Origin: Azotobacter paspali
GTDB taxonomy: Bacteria > Pseudomonadota > Gammaproteobacteria > Pseudomonadales > Pseudomonadaceae
DNA: 64,000 bases
Assembly: GCF_042434745.1 (NCBI RefSeq)
Contig: NZ_JBHLSS010000098.1
Strand: one strand, 5' to 3'
Part shown: positions 8,012-15,620 of the stretch, piece by piece
Layout: each line of letters opens with the position of its first letter
Position numbering within the stretch: the first letter of the stretch is position 1
Translations under genes and position numbers: made by a program
Notes under the pieces: generated by a model
Databases searched by the model: none
The model's input: only the letters and a program-made list of their open reading frames with translations
What the model was told of the DNA's origin: nothing

Positions 8012-8493
8012 GGCGCGGCCTGGCAGTTGGCGCAGAGGCCGACCACCTCCACGGTCTGCCTCTCGACCCGAAAGCCCAGTTCCCTGGCGCTGACGAGAAT
8101 GCTCTCGCTGATCGCCGAACCTGCCAGCTCGATGGCCGCGTGGCACTGCCGGCAGATGAAGAACTGACCGTGGTGGGCATGATCCGGGCGATTGCAGCCG
8201 ACGAAGGCGTTGAGCGAGGCGATGCGGTGCACCAGACCCTGTTCGAGGAGGAAGTCCAGCGCCCGGTAGACGGTCGGCGGCGCCGCACGGCGGCCGTCCT
8301 GCTCGCTCAGCACGGCGAGGATGTCGTAGGCACCGAGTGGCCTGTGGCTCTGCCAGACCAGTTCCAGCACGCGGCGGCGCAGAGCGGTCAGGCGCACGCC
8401 CTGGCGGCTGCAGAGGTTCTCGGCCTCGGCCAGCGCCTGGCTGATGCAATGACTGTGGTCGTGGGGCCGGCAGGCCAGGGGCGGGATGGTCAT
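8008..8493 (-). CDS. zur: Zinc uptake regulator Zur (Fur family)
   Basis: This 161-residue Fur-family repressor senses zinc and shuts off znu genes. The N-terminal winged helix covers GVRLTALRRRVLELVWQSHRPLGAYDIL..PPTVYRALDFL. The metal sites include the HDHSHC start, HAHHGQFFICRQC and the C-terminal pair CANC. The CxxC pairs are the structural zinc ligands of the family. It is the first gene of the zur-znuC-znuB operon and divergent from znuA. The Zur-box candidate at 8512-8535 lies in the shared 62-bp gap, so the gene is probably autoregulated. Confidence 0.93.
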   Translation of the reverse strand: MTIPPLACRPHDHSHCISQALAEAENLCSRQGVRLTALRRRVLELVWQSHRPLGAYDILAVLSEQDGRRAAPPTVYRALDFLLEQGLVHRIASLNAFVGCNRPDHAHHGQFFICRQCHAAIELAGSAISESILVSARELGFRVERQTVEVVGLCANCQAAP

Positions 8494-8511
8494 GGGCGAC
8501 TTCCGGTTGGA

Positions 8512-8535
8512 GAAACGTTATTCTATTACAATTTC
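8512..8535. promoter_or_regulatory. Zur-box candidate between zur and znuA
   Basis: A 24-bp imperfect palindrome lies in the 62-bp zur/znuA gap. Its outer arms are GAAAC and ATTTC, and its core is GTTATTCTATTAC. The AT-rich GTTAT-n-AT(A/T)AC core resembles gammaproteobacterial Zur boxes. Its position, 18 bp from the zur start and 20 bp from the znuA start, would let one repressor control both directions. Confidence 0.7.
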
Positions 8536-8555
8536 GTCTCGGAGGTCTGCCCGTC

Positions 8556-9455
8556 ATGTACCGTCCTCTCGTCGCCCTGCTGTTCGCCGGCTGCGTGGCT
8601 TCGGCAGCGGCCGAAGTACGCCTGCTGACCAGCGTGAAGCCGCTGCAACTGATCGCCGCCGCCGTGCAGGACGGTACCGGCAGCCCCGCGGTATTGCTGC
8701 CGCCCGGCGCCTCGCCGCACCACTACGCGCTGCGTCCTTCCGACGTGCGCGCGCTGCGCGAGGCGACGCTGTTCTACTGGATTGGCCCGGACCTGGAGAG
8801 CTTCCTGCCCAAGGTGTTGGAAGGGCGCCAGGGGCCAAGTCTGGCCGTACAGGCACTGCCCGGCCTGCAGTTGCGCCACTTCGAATCGGCCGAGGACGAG
8901 GACAAGGACGAACACGACCACGCCCACCGTCCCGGCAGCCTGGACGTCCACCTCTGGCTGCTACCGGCCAACGCCCGACTGATCGCCGAGCGGATGGCCG
9001 CCGACCTGGCTGCCGCCGACCCGGACGCCACCGCCCGCTACCAGACCAACCTTGCCGCCTTCCGGACCCGCCTGGAAGCGCTCGACCGGCGCCTCGCGGC
9101 GCGCCTGGAAAAGCTTGCCGGCAAGCCCTATTTCGTCTTCCATGAGGCCTACGATTACTTCGAGGCCGCCTATGGCCTCCGGCATGCCGGAGTGTTCAGC
9201 ATTTCCCCGGAAGTCCAGCCCGGCGCCCGCCAGGTCGCCCACATGCGCCAGCGCCTGCAGGAGGCCGGACCGACTTGCGTGTTCAGCGAACCGCCCCTGC
9301 AGCCGCGCCTGGCGCAAACCCTGAGCGCCGGCCTGCCGGTACGCCTGGCCGAACTCGACCCGCTGGGCAGCGGTGTCCCGGTCGGGCCGCTGGGCTACGA
9401 GCGGTTGCTCGAAAATCTCGCCGAGGGACTGGCCGGCTGCCTGGAGGCGCTGTAG
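8556..9455 (+). CDS. znuA: Periplasmic zinc-binding protein ZnuA
   Basis: This 299-residue protein captures zinc in the periplasm for ZnuBC. The start MYRPLVALLFAGCVASAAAEV is a signal peptide. Family landmarks are present: PGASPHHYALRPSDVRAL with the first metal histidine, the LDVHLWL histidine segment and KPYFVFHEAYDYFEAAYGL. An acidic/histidine loop (EDEDKDEHDHAH, about residues 112-124) is the flexible metal-scavenging loop typical of ZnuA. It is divergent from zur and likely Zur-repressed. Downstream, after 121 bp without an obvious terminator, the transglutaminase-like gene starts. Confidence 0.95.
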   Translation: MYRPLVALLFAGCVASAAAEVRLLTSVKPLQLIAAAVQDGTGSPAVLLPPGASPHHYALRPSDVRALREATLFYWIGPDLESFLPKVLEGRQGPSLAVQALPGLQLRHFESAEDEDKDEHDHAHRPGSLDVHLWLLPANARLIAERMAADLAAADPDATARYQTNLAAFRTRLEALDRRLAARLEKLAGKPYFVFHEAYDYFEAAYGLRHAGVFSISPEVQPGARQVAHMRQRLQEAGPTCVFSEPPLQPRLAQTLSAGLPVRLAELDPLGSGVPVGPLGYERLLENLAEGLAGCLEAL

Positions 9456-9576
9456 CTGCATCCCCGCATGCCGTTCGCGAAGTACCGGTCGGGACACCGG
9501 AACCGCCACTTCCGCCGCCAGTCCGATCTAGAACGGCAAGCCAATGCCATCGGCGACGACAAGACAAGGAGAGGAC

Positions 9577-10518
9577 ATGCAGCGCTACAAGATCGTTCAT
9601 CGCACCCATTACGGCTTCACCGAACCCGTCGAACTGGGACCGCACTCTCTGTTGCTGCGCCCGCGCGAGGGCCATGAGCTGCGCATCGAGTCCTCGAAGC
9701 TGCACATCGAGCCCACCGCGGCCAGTCTGAGTTGGTTCCGCGACGCGGAAGACAATTCCGTGGCGATCGCCACCTTCGAAGAACCCACCGACCGGCTGAT
9801 CATCGAGAGCGAGATCGTCATTCAGCAATACAACGAGACGCCGCTGGACTTCATGGTCGCCGACTATGCGGTGAACTATCCTTTCGTCTACAAACCCGAC
9901 GATAGGGCGGTGCTCTCGCCCTACATGAACTCCGTCGAGCATACCGGCAGCGACCAGCTCGACGACTGGCTCGCCAAGATCTGGCAGCCGGGCGAACCGA
10001 TCCAGACCTACGCCCTGCTGCAGCGGATCAACGAGCACATCCCCAAGACGCTGACCTACCAGATGCGCGAGGAACCCGGCGTACAGGGCGCGGTGGAGAC
10101 GCTCGGGCTCGGCACGGGCTCCTGTCGCGACTTCGCCAACCTGTTCATGGAGGCGGCCCGCTTGCTCGGTCTGCCGGCCCGCTTCGTCAGCGGCTACCTG
10201 CACGTAGAGCCGGCGGGACTGCAGGACGGCTCGACCCATGCCTGGGCTGAAGTCTACCTGCCGGGCGCCGGCTGGAAGGGCTTCGATCCGACCCACGGGG
10301 AAGTGGTGGGCACCAACTACATCGCCGTGGCCGTGGCGCGCCAGCCCGAATCGGTACCGCCGGTGGCCGGCTCCTTCGTCGGACCGCTGGGCGCGGGCCG
10401 GCTCGAAGTGAGCGTCTGCGTGAACCGGGAGCTGCTTGCCGGCGAGCAAGAGCAGGAAGTGGAAGTGAGGAAAGCCGGGGCGCCCCAGCCCGAGAACGGG
10501 AAAAAGCCGAAAAAATAG
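9577..10518 (+). CDS. Transglutaminase-like cysteine-protease-fold protein
   Basis: This 313-residue protein has the two-part architecture common in Pseudomonas and actinobacteria. An N-terminal beta domain (MQRYKIVHRTHYGFTEPVELGPHSLLLRPREG) precedes a transglutaminase core. The catalytic triad positions are visible: Cys in LGTGSCRDFANLFMEAARLLG, His in STHAWAEVYLPG and Asp in GFDPTHG. There is no signal peptide, so it is probably cytoplasmic and may act as a peptidase or amidase rather than a cross-linker. I chose the ATG at 9577 for its ribosome-binding site (AAGGAGAGG). It ends 30 bp before nrdJa and may be co-transcribed. In P. aeruginosa I recall znuA and nrdJa as neighbours without this gene, so it may be an insertion. 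Confidence 0.82.
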   Translation: MQRYKIVHRTHYGFTEPVELGPHSLLLRPREGHELRIESSKLHIEPTAASLSWFRDAEDNSVAIATFEEPTDRLIIESEIVIQQYNETPLDFMVADYAVNYPFVYKPDDRAVLSPYMNSVEHTGSDQLDDWLAKIWQPGEPIQTYALLQRINEHIPKTLTYQMREEPGVQGAVETLGLGTGSCRDFANLFMEAARLLGLPARFVSGYLHVEPAGLQDGSTHAWAEVYLPGAGWKGFDPTHGEVVGTNYIAVAVARQPESVPPVAGSFVGPLGAGRLEVSVCVNRELLAGEQEQEVEVRKAGAPQPENGKKPKK

Positions 10519-10548
10519 GAGAGTCCTCCGCAGGAGAGGCCCAGGAAC

Positions 10549-12690
10549 ATGGCGAAGCACGGCGAACCCTTGTCGCAGAACCTGGGCGACATCCCCCTGC
10601 AGGCCGCCTCCGAGGACATCTGGGCGCAGAAGTACCGGCTGATCGACCCCAGCGGCACGCCGGTCGATGCCGACATCGACGCCACCCGGCAGCGCATCGC
10701 CCACGCCCTCGCCGAAATCGAGCGCGAGGACATTCGCGAACACTGGTACCGGCAATTCCTCTGGGCCCTGCGTAATGGTGCCATCCCCGCCGGGCGGATC
10801 GTCGCCAATGCCGGCGCCCAGGTCTGGCGACCGGCTACCTCGACGATCAACTGCACCGTTTCCGGGACCCTCCACGACGCCATGGACGACATCCTCGCCA
10901 AGCTCCAGGAGGCCGGACTGACGCTGAAAGCGGGGTGCGGCATCGGCTACGAGTTCTCTACCCTGCGCCCGCACGGTGCCTTCGTCTCCGGTGCCGGCGC
11001 GCGCACCAGCGGGCCGCTGTCGTTCATGGACATCTTCGACAGGATGTGCTTCACCGTCAGCTCCGCCGGCGGACGGCGCGGCGCGCAAATGGCCACCTTC
11101 GACGCCGCCCACCCGGACGTGCGCGAGTTCATCCGCGCCAAACGCGAAGACGGCCGCCTGCGCCAGTTCAACCTGAGCCTGTTGATCACCGACGAATTCA
11201 TGCAGGCGGTGGAAAACGACGCCGAATGGCCGCTGGTGTTCCCGGTGCACCCCAAGGAGGCGGCCGAGCTGGACCTCGGCGACCCTAACCAGGTGCTCTG
11301 GCGCGACTGGCCGCTGTACGAGGACTACCCCGTGCGCGACGACGGCAAGGTAGCCTGCAGGGTCTACGGCAAGGTCCGCGCCCGCCACCTGTGGGACATG
11401 CTGATGGTCTCCACCTACGACTTCGCCGAGCCGGGCTTCATCCTCATCGACCGGGTCAACCAGTCGAATAACAACTGGTGGTGCGAGGAGATACGGGCGA
11501 CCAATCCGTGCGGCGAACAACCGCTGCCTCCTTATGGCTCCTGCCTGCTCGGCTCGGTCAACCTGACCGTCTTTGTCGAGGAGCCGTTCACGGCCAGGGC
11601 GCGCTTCGACTGGGAACGCTTCCGCCAGGTGGTGCGCATCTTCACCCGCCTCTTGGACAACGTGGTGGAGATCAACAACCTGCCGCTGCAGGCGCAGCGC
11701 CGCGAGATCCTCGACAAACGCCGTCACGGCATGGGCTTTCTCGGCCTCGGCTCGGCGCTGACCCTGCTCAGGCTGCGCTACGGCAGCCCCGAGGCCTGCG
11801 TGTTCACCGAGGAAGTGGCCCGCGAGATGGCCCTGGTCGGCTGGCAGGTGGCGCTGGAGCTGGCCAGGGAAAAGGGCCCGGCGCCGCTGCTGGCGCAGGA
11901 GTTCGAGATCACCGCGAAGATGCTCCGCCAGCGCCCGGAGATGGCCACCGACGGCCACAAGGTCGGCGATAAAGTCCCTGGCCGCGTGCTGCACGCGCGC
12001 TACTCGCGCTACCTGCAGCGCCTGGCCGAATTCGCCCCCGAACTCGTCGCCGCGCTGGCCGAACAGGGCGCGCGCTTCACCCACCACACATCGATCGCGC
12101 CGACCGGCACCATCAGCCTGAGCTTGGCCAACAACGCCTCCAACGGCATCGAACCGAGCTTCGCCCACCAGTATTCGCGCAACCTGATCCGCCCCGGACG
12201 CAAGGCCAAGGAGAAGGTCGAGGTGTTCAGTTACGAACTGCTGGCTTACCGCGCTCTGGTCGATCCGCAGGCACAGCCGGGCGGCGACGACCCGGCGCAC
12301 CGGCTACCGGACTACTTCGTCAGCGCCGACGACATCGGCCCGACCCAGCACGTGGACATCCAGGCGGCGGCGCAGAAGTGGGTGGACTCGTCGATCTCCA
12401 AGACCGCCAACGTGCCCACCGACTACCCCTTCGAAGCGTTCAAGGACATTTACCGCTACGCCTGGCGCCAAGGCCTCAAGGGCTGCACCACCTTCCGCTT
12501 CAACCCGGCGGCCTTCCAGGGCGTACTGGTGCGCGAGGCGGACCTTGCGAACACCCTGTACCGCTTCGAGCTGGAGGACGGCAGCGTGGTCGAACTCAAG
12601 GGCAACGAACTGGTGGAATACGACGGCGAGGTGAACACCGCCGCCAACCTGTTCGACGCGCTGAAGGAAGGCTATTACGGCAAGTATTAG
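10549..12690 (+). CDS. nrdJa: Adenosylcobalamin-dependent ribonucleotide reductase, catalytic component NrdJa
   Basis: This 713-residue class II reductase component reduces ribonucleotides to deoxyribonucleotides with adenosylcobalamin, independently of oxygen. Landmarks include TSTINCTVSG (first redox cysteine, about residue 101), AGCGIGYEFSTLRP, SSAGGRRGAQMATF, and the active-site loop ATNPCGEQPLPPYGSCLLGSVNL with NPCGE near residue 320. The C-terminus ends FDALKEGYYGKY without the cysteine-rich tail of single-chain NrdJ. That tail is encoded by the next gene, as in Pseudomonas, where the enzyme is split into NrdJa and NrdJb. Start ATG 10549 follows CAGGAGAGG. No cobalamin riboswitch is recognisable in the short upstream gap. 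Confidence 0.93.
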   Translation: MAKHGEPLSQNLGDIPLQAASEDIWAQKYRLIDPSGTPVDADIDATRQRIAHALAEIEREDIREHWYRQFLWALRNGAIPAGRIVANAGAQVWRPATSTINCTVSGTLHDAMDDILAKLQEAGLTLKAGCGIGYEFSTLRPHGAFVSGAGARTSGPLSFMDIFDRMCFTVSSAGGRRGAQMATFDAAHPDVREFIRAKREDGRLRQFNLSLLITDEFMQAVENDAEWPLVFPVHPKEAAELDLGDPNQVLWRDWPLYEDYPVRDDGKVACRVYGKVRARHLWDMLMVSTYDFAEPGFILIDRVNQSNNNWWCEEIRATNPCGEQPLPPYGSCLLGSVNLTVFVEEPFTARARFDWERFRQVVRIFTRLLDNVVEINNLPLQAQRREILDKRRHGMGFLGLGSALTLLRLRYGSPEACVFTEEVAREMALVGWQVALELAREKGPAPLLAQEFEITAKMLRQRPEMATDGHKVGDKVPGRVLHARYSRYLQRLAEFAPELVAALAEQGARFTHHTSIAPTGTISLSLANNASNGIEPSFAHQYSRNLIRPGRKAKEKVEVFSYELLAYRALVDPQAQPGGDDPAHRLPDYFVSADDIGPTQHVDIQAAAQKWVDSSISKTANVPTDYPFEAFKDIYRYAWRQGLKGCTTFRFNPAAFQGVLVREADLANTLYRFELEDGSVVELKGNELVEYDGEVNTAANLFDALKEGYYGKY

Positions 12691-12753
12691 GACGTGCGGC
12701 TCGCAACTCCCTCTCCCCATCGGGGACAGGGCCAAGGAGAGGGGAGAACGCCC

Positions 12754-13437
12754 ATGACGGTCAAGATCACACAGCGCATCAAGAACTTCCAGGTGGTCGA
12801 CGAACGCCTGCGGCCCGCCGCCGAAACCGATGCCGGAAAGCCGCCCGAGCAACTGGATGAGCATCTGGAACGCCCGGAGATGCTGATCGGCGTGACTTAC
12901 AAGATCAAATCGCCGCTGTTCGAGCACGCCCTCTACGTGACCATCAACGACATCTTGCTCAACGCCGGCACCCGCTTCGAACAGCGCCGGCCCTTCGAGA
13001 TCTTTATCAACTCGAAGAATATGGACCACTTCCAGTGGATCGTCGCCCTCACCCGGATCATGTCCGCCGTGCTGCGCAAGGGTGGCGACTGCACCTTCCT
13101 GGTCGAGGAACTCAAGGCGGTGTTCGACCCGCGCGGCGGCTACCTGAAAAAAGGCGGCATCTACATGCCCTCGATCGTCGCCGAAATCGGCGCGGTGCTG
13201 GAGCGCCACCTGATCGCCATCGGCCTCCTGCGTGGCCACTCGCCGGACGAAGCCCAACGCCGCTACCTCGCCGAAAAGCGCGCCGCCTACGAGGCCAGCC
13301 AGGGCGCCGCCGCTCTGGAACCCGGCGAAGGCTTCCCGCCCGGCGCGCAACTCTGCGGGCAGTGCCACACCCAGGCGGTGGTGCAACTGGAAGGGTGTAC
13401 CACGTGCCTGAACTGTGGGCATTCGAAGTGCGGATGA
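12754..13437 (+). CDS. nrdJb: Ribonucleotide reductase component NrdJb
   Basis: This 227-residue protein is the second polypeptide of the split class II reductase. The body (MTVKITQRIKNFQVV..LIGVTYKIKSPLFEHALYVTIND) is the TSCPD-type domain found at the C-terminus of fused NrdJ enzymes. The tail CGQCHTQAVVQLEGCTTCLNC plus HSKCG supplies the cysteines that re-reduce the active site. The ATG at 12754 has the ribosome-binding site AGGAGAGGGGAG. It lies 63 bp after nrdJa and must act with it. After the stop, conserved synteny is interrupted by the 13.44-16.95 kb island. Confidence 0.92.
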   Translation: MTVKITQRIKNFQVVDERLRPAAETDAGKPPEQLDEHLERPEMLIGVTYKIKSPLFEHALYVTINDILLNAGTRFEQRRPFEIFINSKNMDHFQWIVALTRIMSAVLRKGGDCTFLVEELKAVFDPRGGYLKKGGIYMPSIVAEIGAVLERHLIAIGLLRGHSPDEAQRRYLAEKRAAYEASQGAAALEPGEGFPPGAQLCGQCHTQAVVQLEGCTTCLNCGHSKCG

Positions 13438-13454
13438 GGAGGACGGACGGGTAG

Positions 13455-13480
13455 GGTGGATGACGCTCTGCTCATCGACC
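13455..13480. repeat. Diverged palindromic repeat related to the GGTGGAAAA family
   Basis: The arms GGTGGATGA (13455-13463) and TCATCGACC (13472-13480) pair with one mismatch. The outer context GTAGGGTGG resembles the outer part of the better copies at 5923 and 18388. It lies 18 bp after the nrdJb stop and marks the border of the disrupted region. Confidence 0.45.
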
Positions 13481-13500
13481 ACGAAAAAATCACAATGCCT

Positions 13501-13712
13501 TCAAGGCCGGTCCAGCGGACTCAGCACACCTAGACCGCCCCGGTTGAGCACATGGGTGTAGATCATGGTTGTCTTCACGTCCGCATGGCCCAGCAGTTCC
13601 TGCACGGTCCGAATATCGTGCCCGCACTCCAGCAGATGGGTGGCGAAACAGTAACGCAGGGTGTGCGGTGCGACCGGCTTGATCAAGAAGCGCGGCATAC
13701 CCCGTACTTTTA
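13501..13712 (-). pseudogene. C-terminal fragment of an integron-type tyrosine recombinase (IntI-like)
   Basis: About 70 residues are readable: PRFLIKPVAPHTLRYCFATH, then LLECGHDIRTVQELLGHADV, KTTMIYTHVLNRGGLGVLSP and LDRP, ending in TGA. This is the catalytic C-terminus of integron integrases and related tyrosine recombinases. The HTLR arginine, the LLGH histidine and the IYTHV tyrosine are kept, but the second residue of the HxLRH motif is Tyr. Everything N-terminal is missing: the frame enters the MITE at 13713-13790, which marks the truncation point. The fragment cannot be active. No attI or attC site is recognisable next to it. Confidence 0.82.
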
Positions 13713-13790
13713 GAGGCTGTCGCAAAATTCGCGCAAGCGCTTCAGTCTCGATCATCTCGCAGGCTTGACAATGTGTTTTGCGACGGCCTC
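13713..13790. mobile_element. 78-bp MITE-like element with 15-bp inverted ends
   Basis: Left end GAGGCTGTCGCAAAA (13713-13727) and right end TTTTGCGACGGCCTC (13776-13790) are inverted with one mismatch. The flanks read TTTA on both sides (13709-13712 and 13791-13794), consistent with a 4-bp target duplication. There is no room for a gene. The ends look like those of IS5-type elements, but I cannot name the parent. It lies exactly at the breakpoints of two truncated genes, the integrase fragment and the secreted-protein remnant. Confidence 0.72.
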
Positions 13791-14154
13791 TTTAGGGCGG
13801 GGAGGATGTCAATTCAGCGGAATCTACGATTGCACCGGCGATGACAGCCACGAAGGCCAGTACACCGGCACCGTGACGCTGGAACTCGTTCGCGCGCAGA
13901 GCTTCGATCAGTACGGGGCCTACAACTTCAAGCTGGAAGTGCCGGGCTATGGCACATACCTCGGGCAGGCTGCCGCGCAGGGCACACATATGGGTGTCTA
14001 CTTTGCCCTTGCCGATCAAAGTACCCAGGACTATGGCACGGGGATCGCGTCACTCGTCCGGAACAAAGCAGGAAAATAGACCTTCGACAAGTATTACTAC
14101 GAGCCCGAATTCAATGGCGGCAACTTCAGGACCGAGAAGTGCGTGCAGCGCTGA
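13791..14154 (+). pseudogene. Remnant of a small secreted protein, 5'-truncated and amber-interrupted
   Basis: Directly after the MITE the frame reads CQFSGIYDCTGDDSHEGQYT and continues through VTLELVRAQSFDQYGAYNFK, LEVPGYGTYLGQAAAQGTHM and a stretch ending VRNKAGK. It meets TAG at 14077-14079, then resumes in frame as TFDKYYYEPEFNGGNFRTEK and CVQR before TGA at 14154. The continuation is clearly the same protein, and Trp (TGG) is the likely ancestral residue at the TAG. The start and any signal peptide are lost at the MITE boundary. Paired cysteines suggest an exported protein. I do not recognise the family with confidence. Confidence 0.68.
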
Positions 14155-14262
14155 AGTAGTTCTTTGAAGCTTTACCGGAAGACTCCAGTTGGTTTTCATC
14201 CGCCCCTCCGTCAGGGGGCGGTCCGAGACACCTGTCGAACGGTAGCAGTGCCCTACGCCTAT

Positions 14263-14403
14263 AGGGCACTTCTAAAAACGTAGGCAAGGCAGTCAGCGCA
14301 AGGCAAAAACTGGCGAAAAAGCGGAGTTTACGCGCTGTAAATGAGCATTTTGAGCCTGTTTTTAACGCAGCGAGACCACACAGGTAGTTTTTAGAGGTGC
14401 CCT
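14263..14403. mobile_element. 141-bp MITE-like element with 17-bp inverted ends
   Basis: Left end AGGGCACTTCTAAAAAC (14263-14279) and right end GTTTTTAGAGGTGCCCT (14387-14403) match as inverted repeats with one mismatch. TA-rich flanks (CTAT on the left, ATAA on the right) suggest insertion at TA. The interior has no coding capacity. It occupies most of the 288-bp gap between the secreted-protein remnant and the glycosyltransferase-like gene. Its parent element is not present in the window. Confidence 0.72.
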
Positions 14404-14442
14404 ATAACGCCGAAGAGTCGCAAGCCCGTGACTACAAAGCCT

Positions 14443-15489
14443 TCACTGGCTGGGAAAGCGACGAATGAAGGACTCGAACTGCGATTCCGATCCTTTTCCC
14501 GCACGAGGCAGTTGGGCAGGCCAGCCACGACTCAGGTCGTACCCCTGAGCCCTGAGCAGATCTTGTCGCGCCGAATCCCACCATGCCTCGCGACATGCCT
14601 GCGCGTAGCCGCTGGAAGGCAGGAAGCTGCCATACATGAGCTTCTTGCCGATCGGGCGCAGTTGCGGACTCACGCCCTTGAGTCGCCATTTGATGCGCAG
14701 ACGGCGCAGTACTGACGGACAGGGTCTTTGCCTCGGTACTTCCTGGCTCAAAAAAACCAGATTCCGGCTGAAGTCTTCACCGTACCGCGCAAAGAAGACT
14801 TCCTGCATGGCATGGAAGAAGGCCTTTTGCGCATAGTAGTGACGAATGATGCCGCGCCCTTCGCTGACCACCTTGTCCCGGAGGGCGAACGACAGTGCAA
14901 TCTGCTCGACCGTATGCAGCCGGGAGGCATGCTCGCTCCATTGGTCGATCCTTGCGATGACCTCTTCGATCAGAGGCGCATCTTGTTTCGAGATTCCGCA
15001 CAGGCCGCTGTTGTAGAGCTTCAGCTCGTCGGGCGGTCGCTGGCCGCTGGCTTCCAGGGCTGCCGCCAGTTGCGAATAGGCGGGGCGAGTGACTGCTTCC
15101 TTCCAGTGCCACTCGAATGCGTCGACGAGATACCTTCCAGGCCCGACCTTGCCGAAGAGTCTGCCGGGCGCGGCTAGGAAAAGGGTGTCGCAATCGATGA
15201 ATACGGTCCTTTCCGCCCAGCCTACGGCCAGCGCAATCGCACAGGCCTTGCGTCTATGGGCATAACCGAAGCTTCCGGCCCATTTATCCAGGGTTATCGC
15301 GTCCAGCGGAATGATATCCACAGGCCAGCCTTCGAACGCTTGTGGATCATCGGTCATCAGCCGGATAACGAGACCGCTCGGTTTGTCATGCCTGGCCAGG
15401 GCGGTGAGTATGCTGAACTTGGCTTGGTACCTGTAGGTCGGTTTTTTCCCGTAGAGCAGGTACAGCAATTGATTGGCTGGCTGCATCAT
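14443..15489 (-). CDS. Nucleotide-sugar glycosyltransferase-like protein (DxD)
   Basis: This 348-residue protein starts MMQPANQLLYLLYGKKPTYR. The segment KACAIALAVGWAERTVFIDCDTLFLAAP contains a DCD metal/nucleotide-sugar motif typical of GT-A fold glycosyltransferases. It is followed by YNSGLCGISKQDAPLIEEVI and a long helical C-terminus. The family otherwise appears as hypothetical proteins, so donor and acceptor are unknown. I chose the ATG at 15489 because upstream codons lack family-like sequence. It stands alone in a region of mobile-element remnants with lower GC than the flanking core genes, which suggests horizontal acquisition. No neighbouring polysaccharide genes help to define its role. 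Confidence 0.6.
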   Translation of the reverse strand: MMQPANQLLYLLYGKKPTYRYQAKFSILTALARHDKPSGLVIRLMTDDPQAFEGWPVDIIPLDAITLDKWAGSFGYAHRRKACAIALAVGWAERTVFIDCDTLFLAAPGRLFGKVGPGRYLVDAFEWHWKEAVTRPAYSQLAAALEASGQRPPDELKLYNSGLCGISKQDAPLIEEVIARIDQWSEHASRLHTVEQIALSFALRDKVVSEGRGIIRHYYAQKAFFHAMQEVFFARYGEDFSRNLVFLSQEVPRQRPCPSVLRRLRIKWRLKGVSPQLRPIGKKLMYGSFLPSSGYAQACREAWWDSARQDLLRAQGYDLSRGWPAQLPRAGKGSESQFESFIRRFPSQ

Positions 15490-15620
15490 CTGATTTTGCG
15501 CAGGAAATCCCGCGCTTTTAGTCTGGGGAGGGATAGCACGGCGCCCGCAGAGCACCCCTGCTCCCGCTTCCTCCGTTTCGATGTGGTCATTTTCACATTG
15601 CGGATGGCAACATGTGATGC

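Noticed and set aside
9283..12300. Long open frame of about 1000 codons on the minus strand opposite the transglutaminase and nrdJa genes
   Set aside because: It is antisense to two clearly identified genes, has low-complexity V/G/A-rich composition and no domain. Such shadows are expected in GC-rich DNA.
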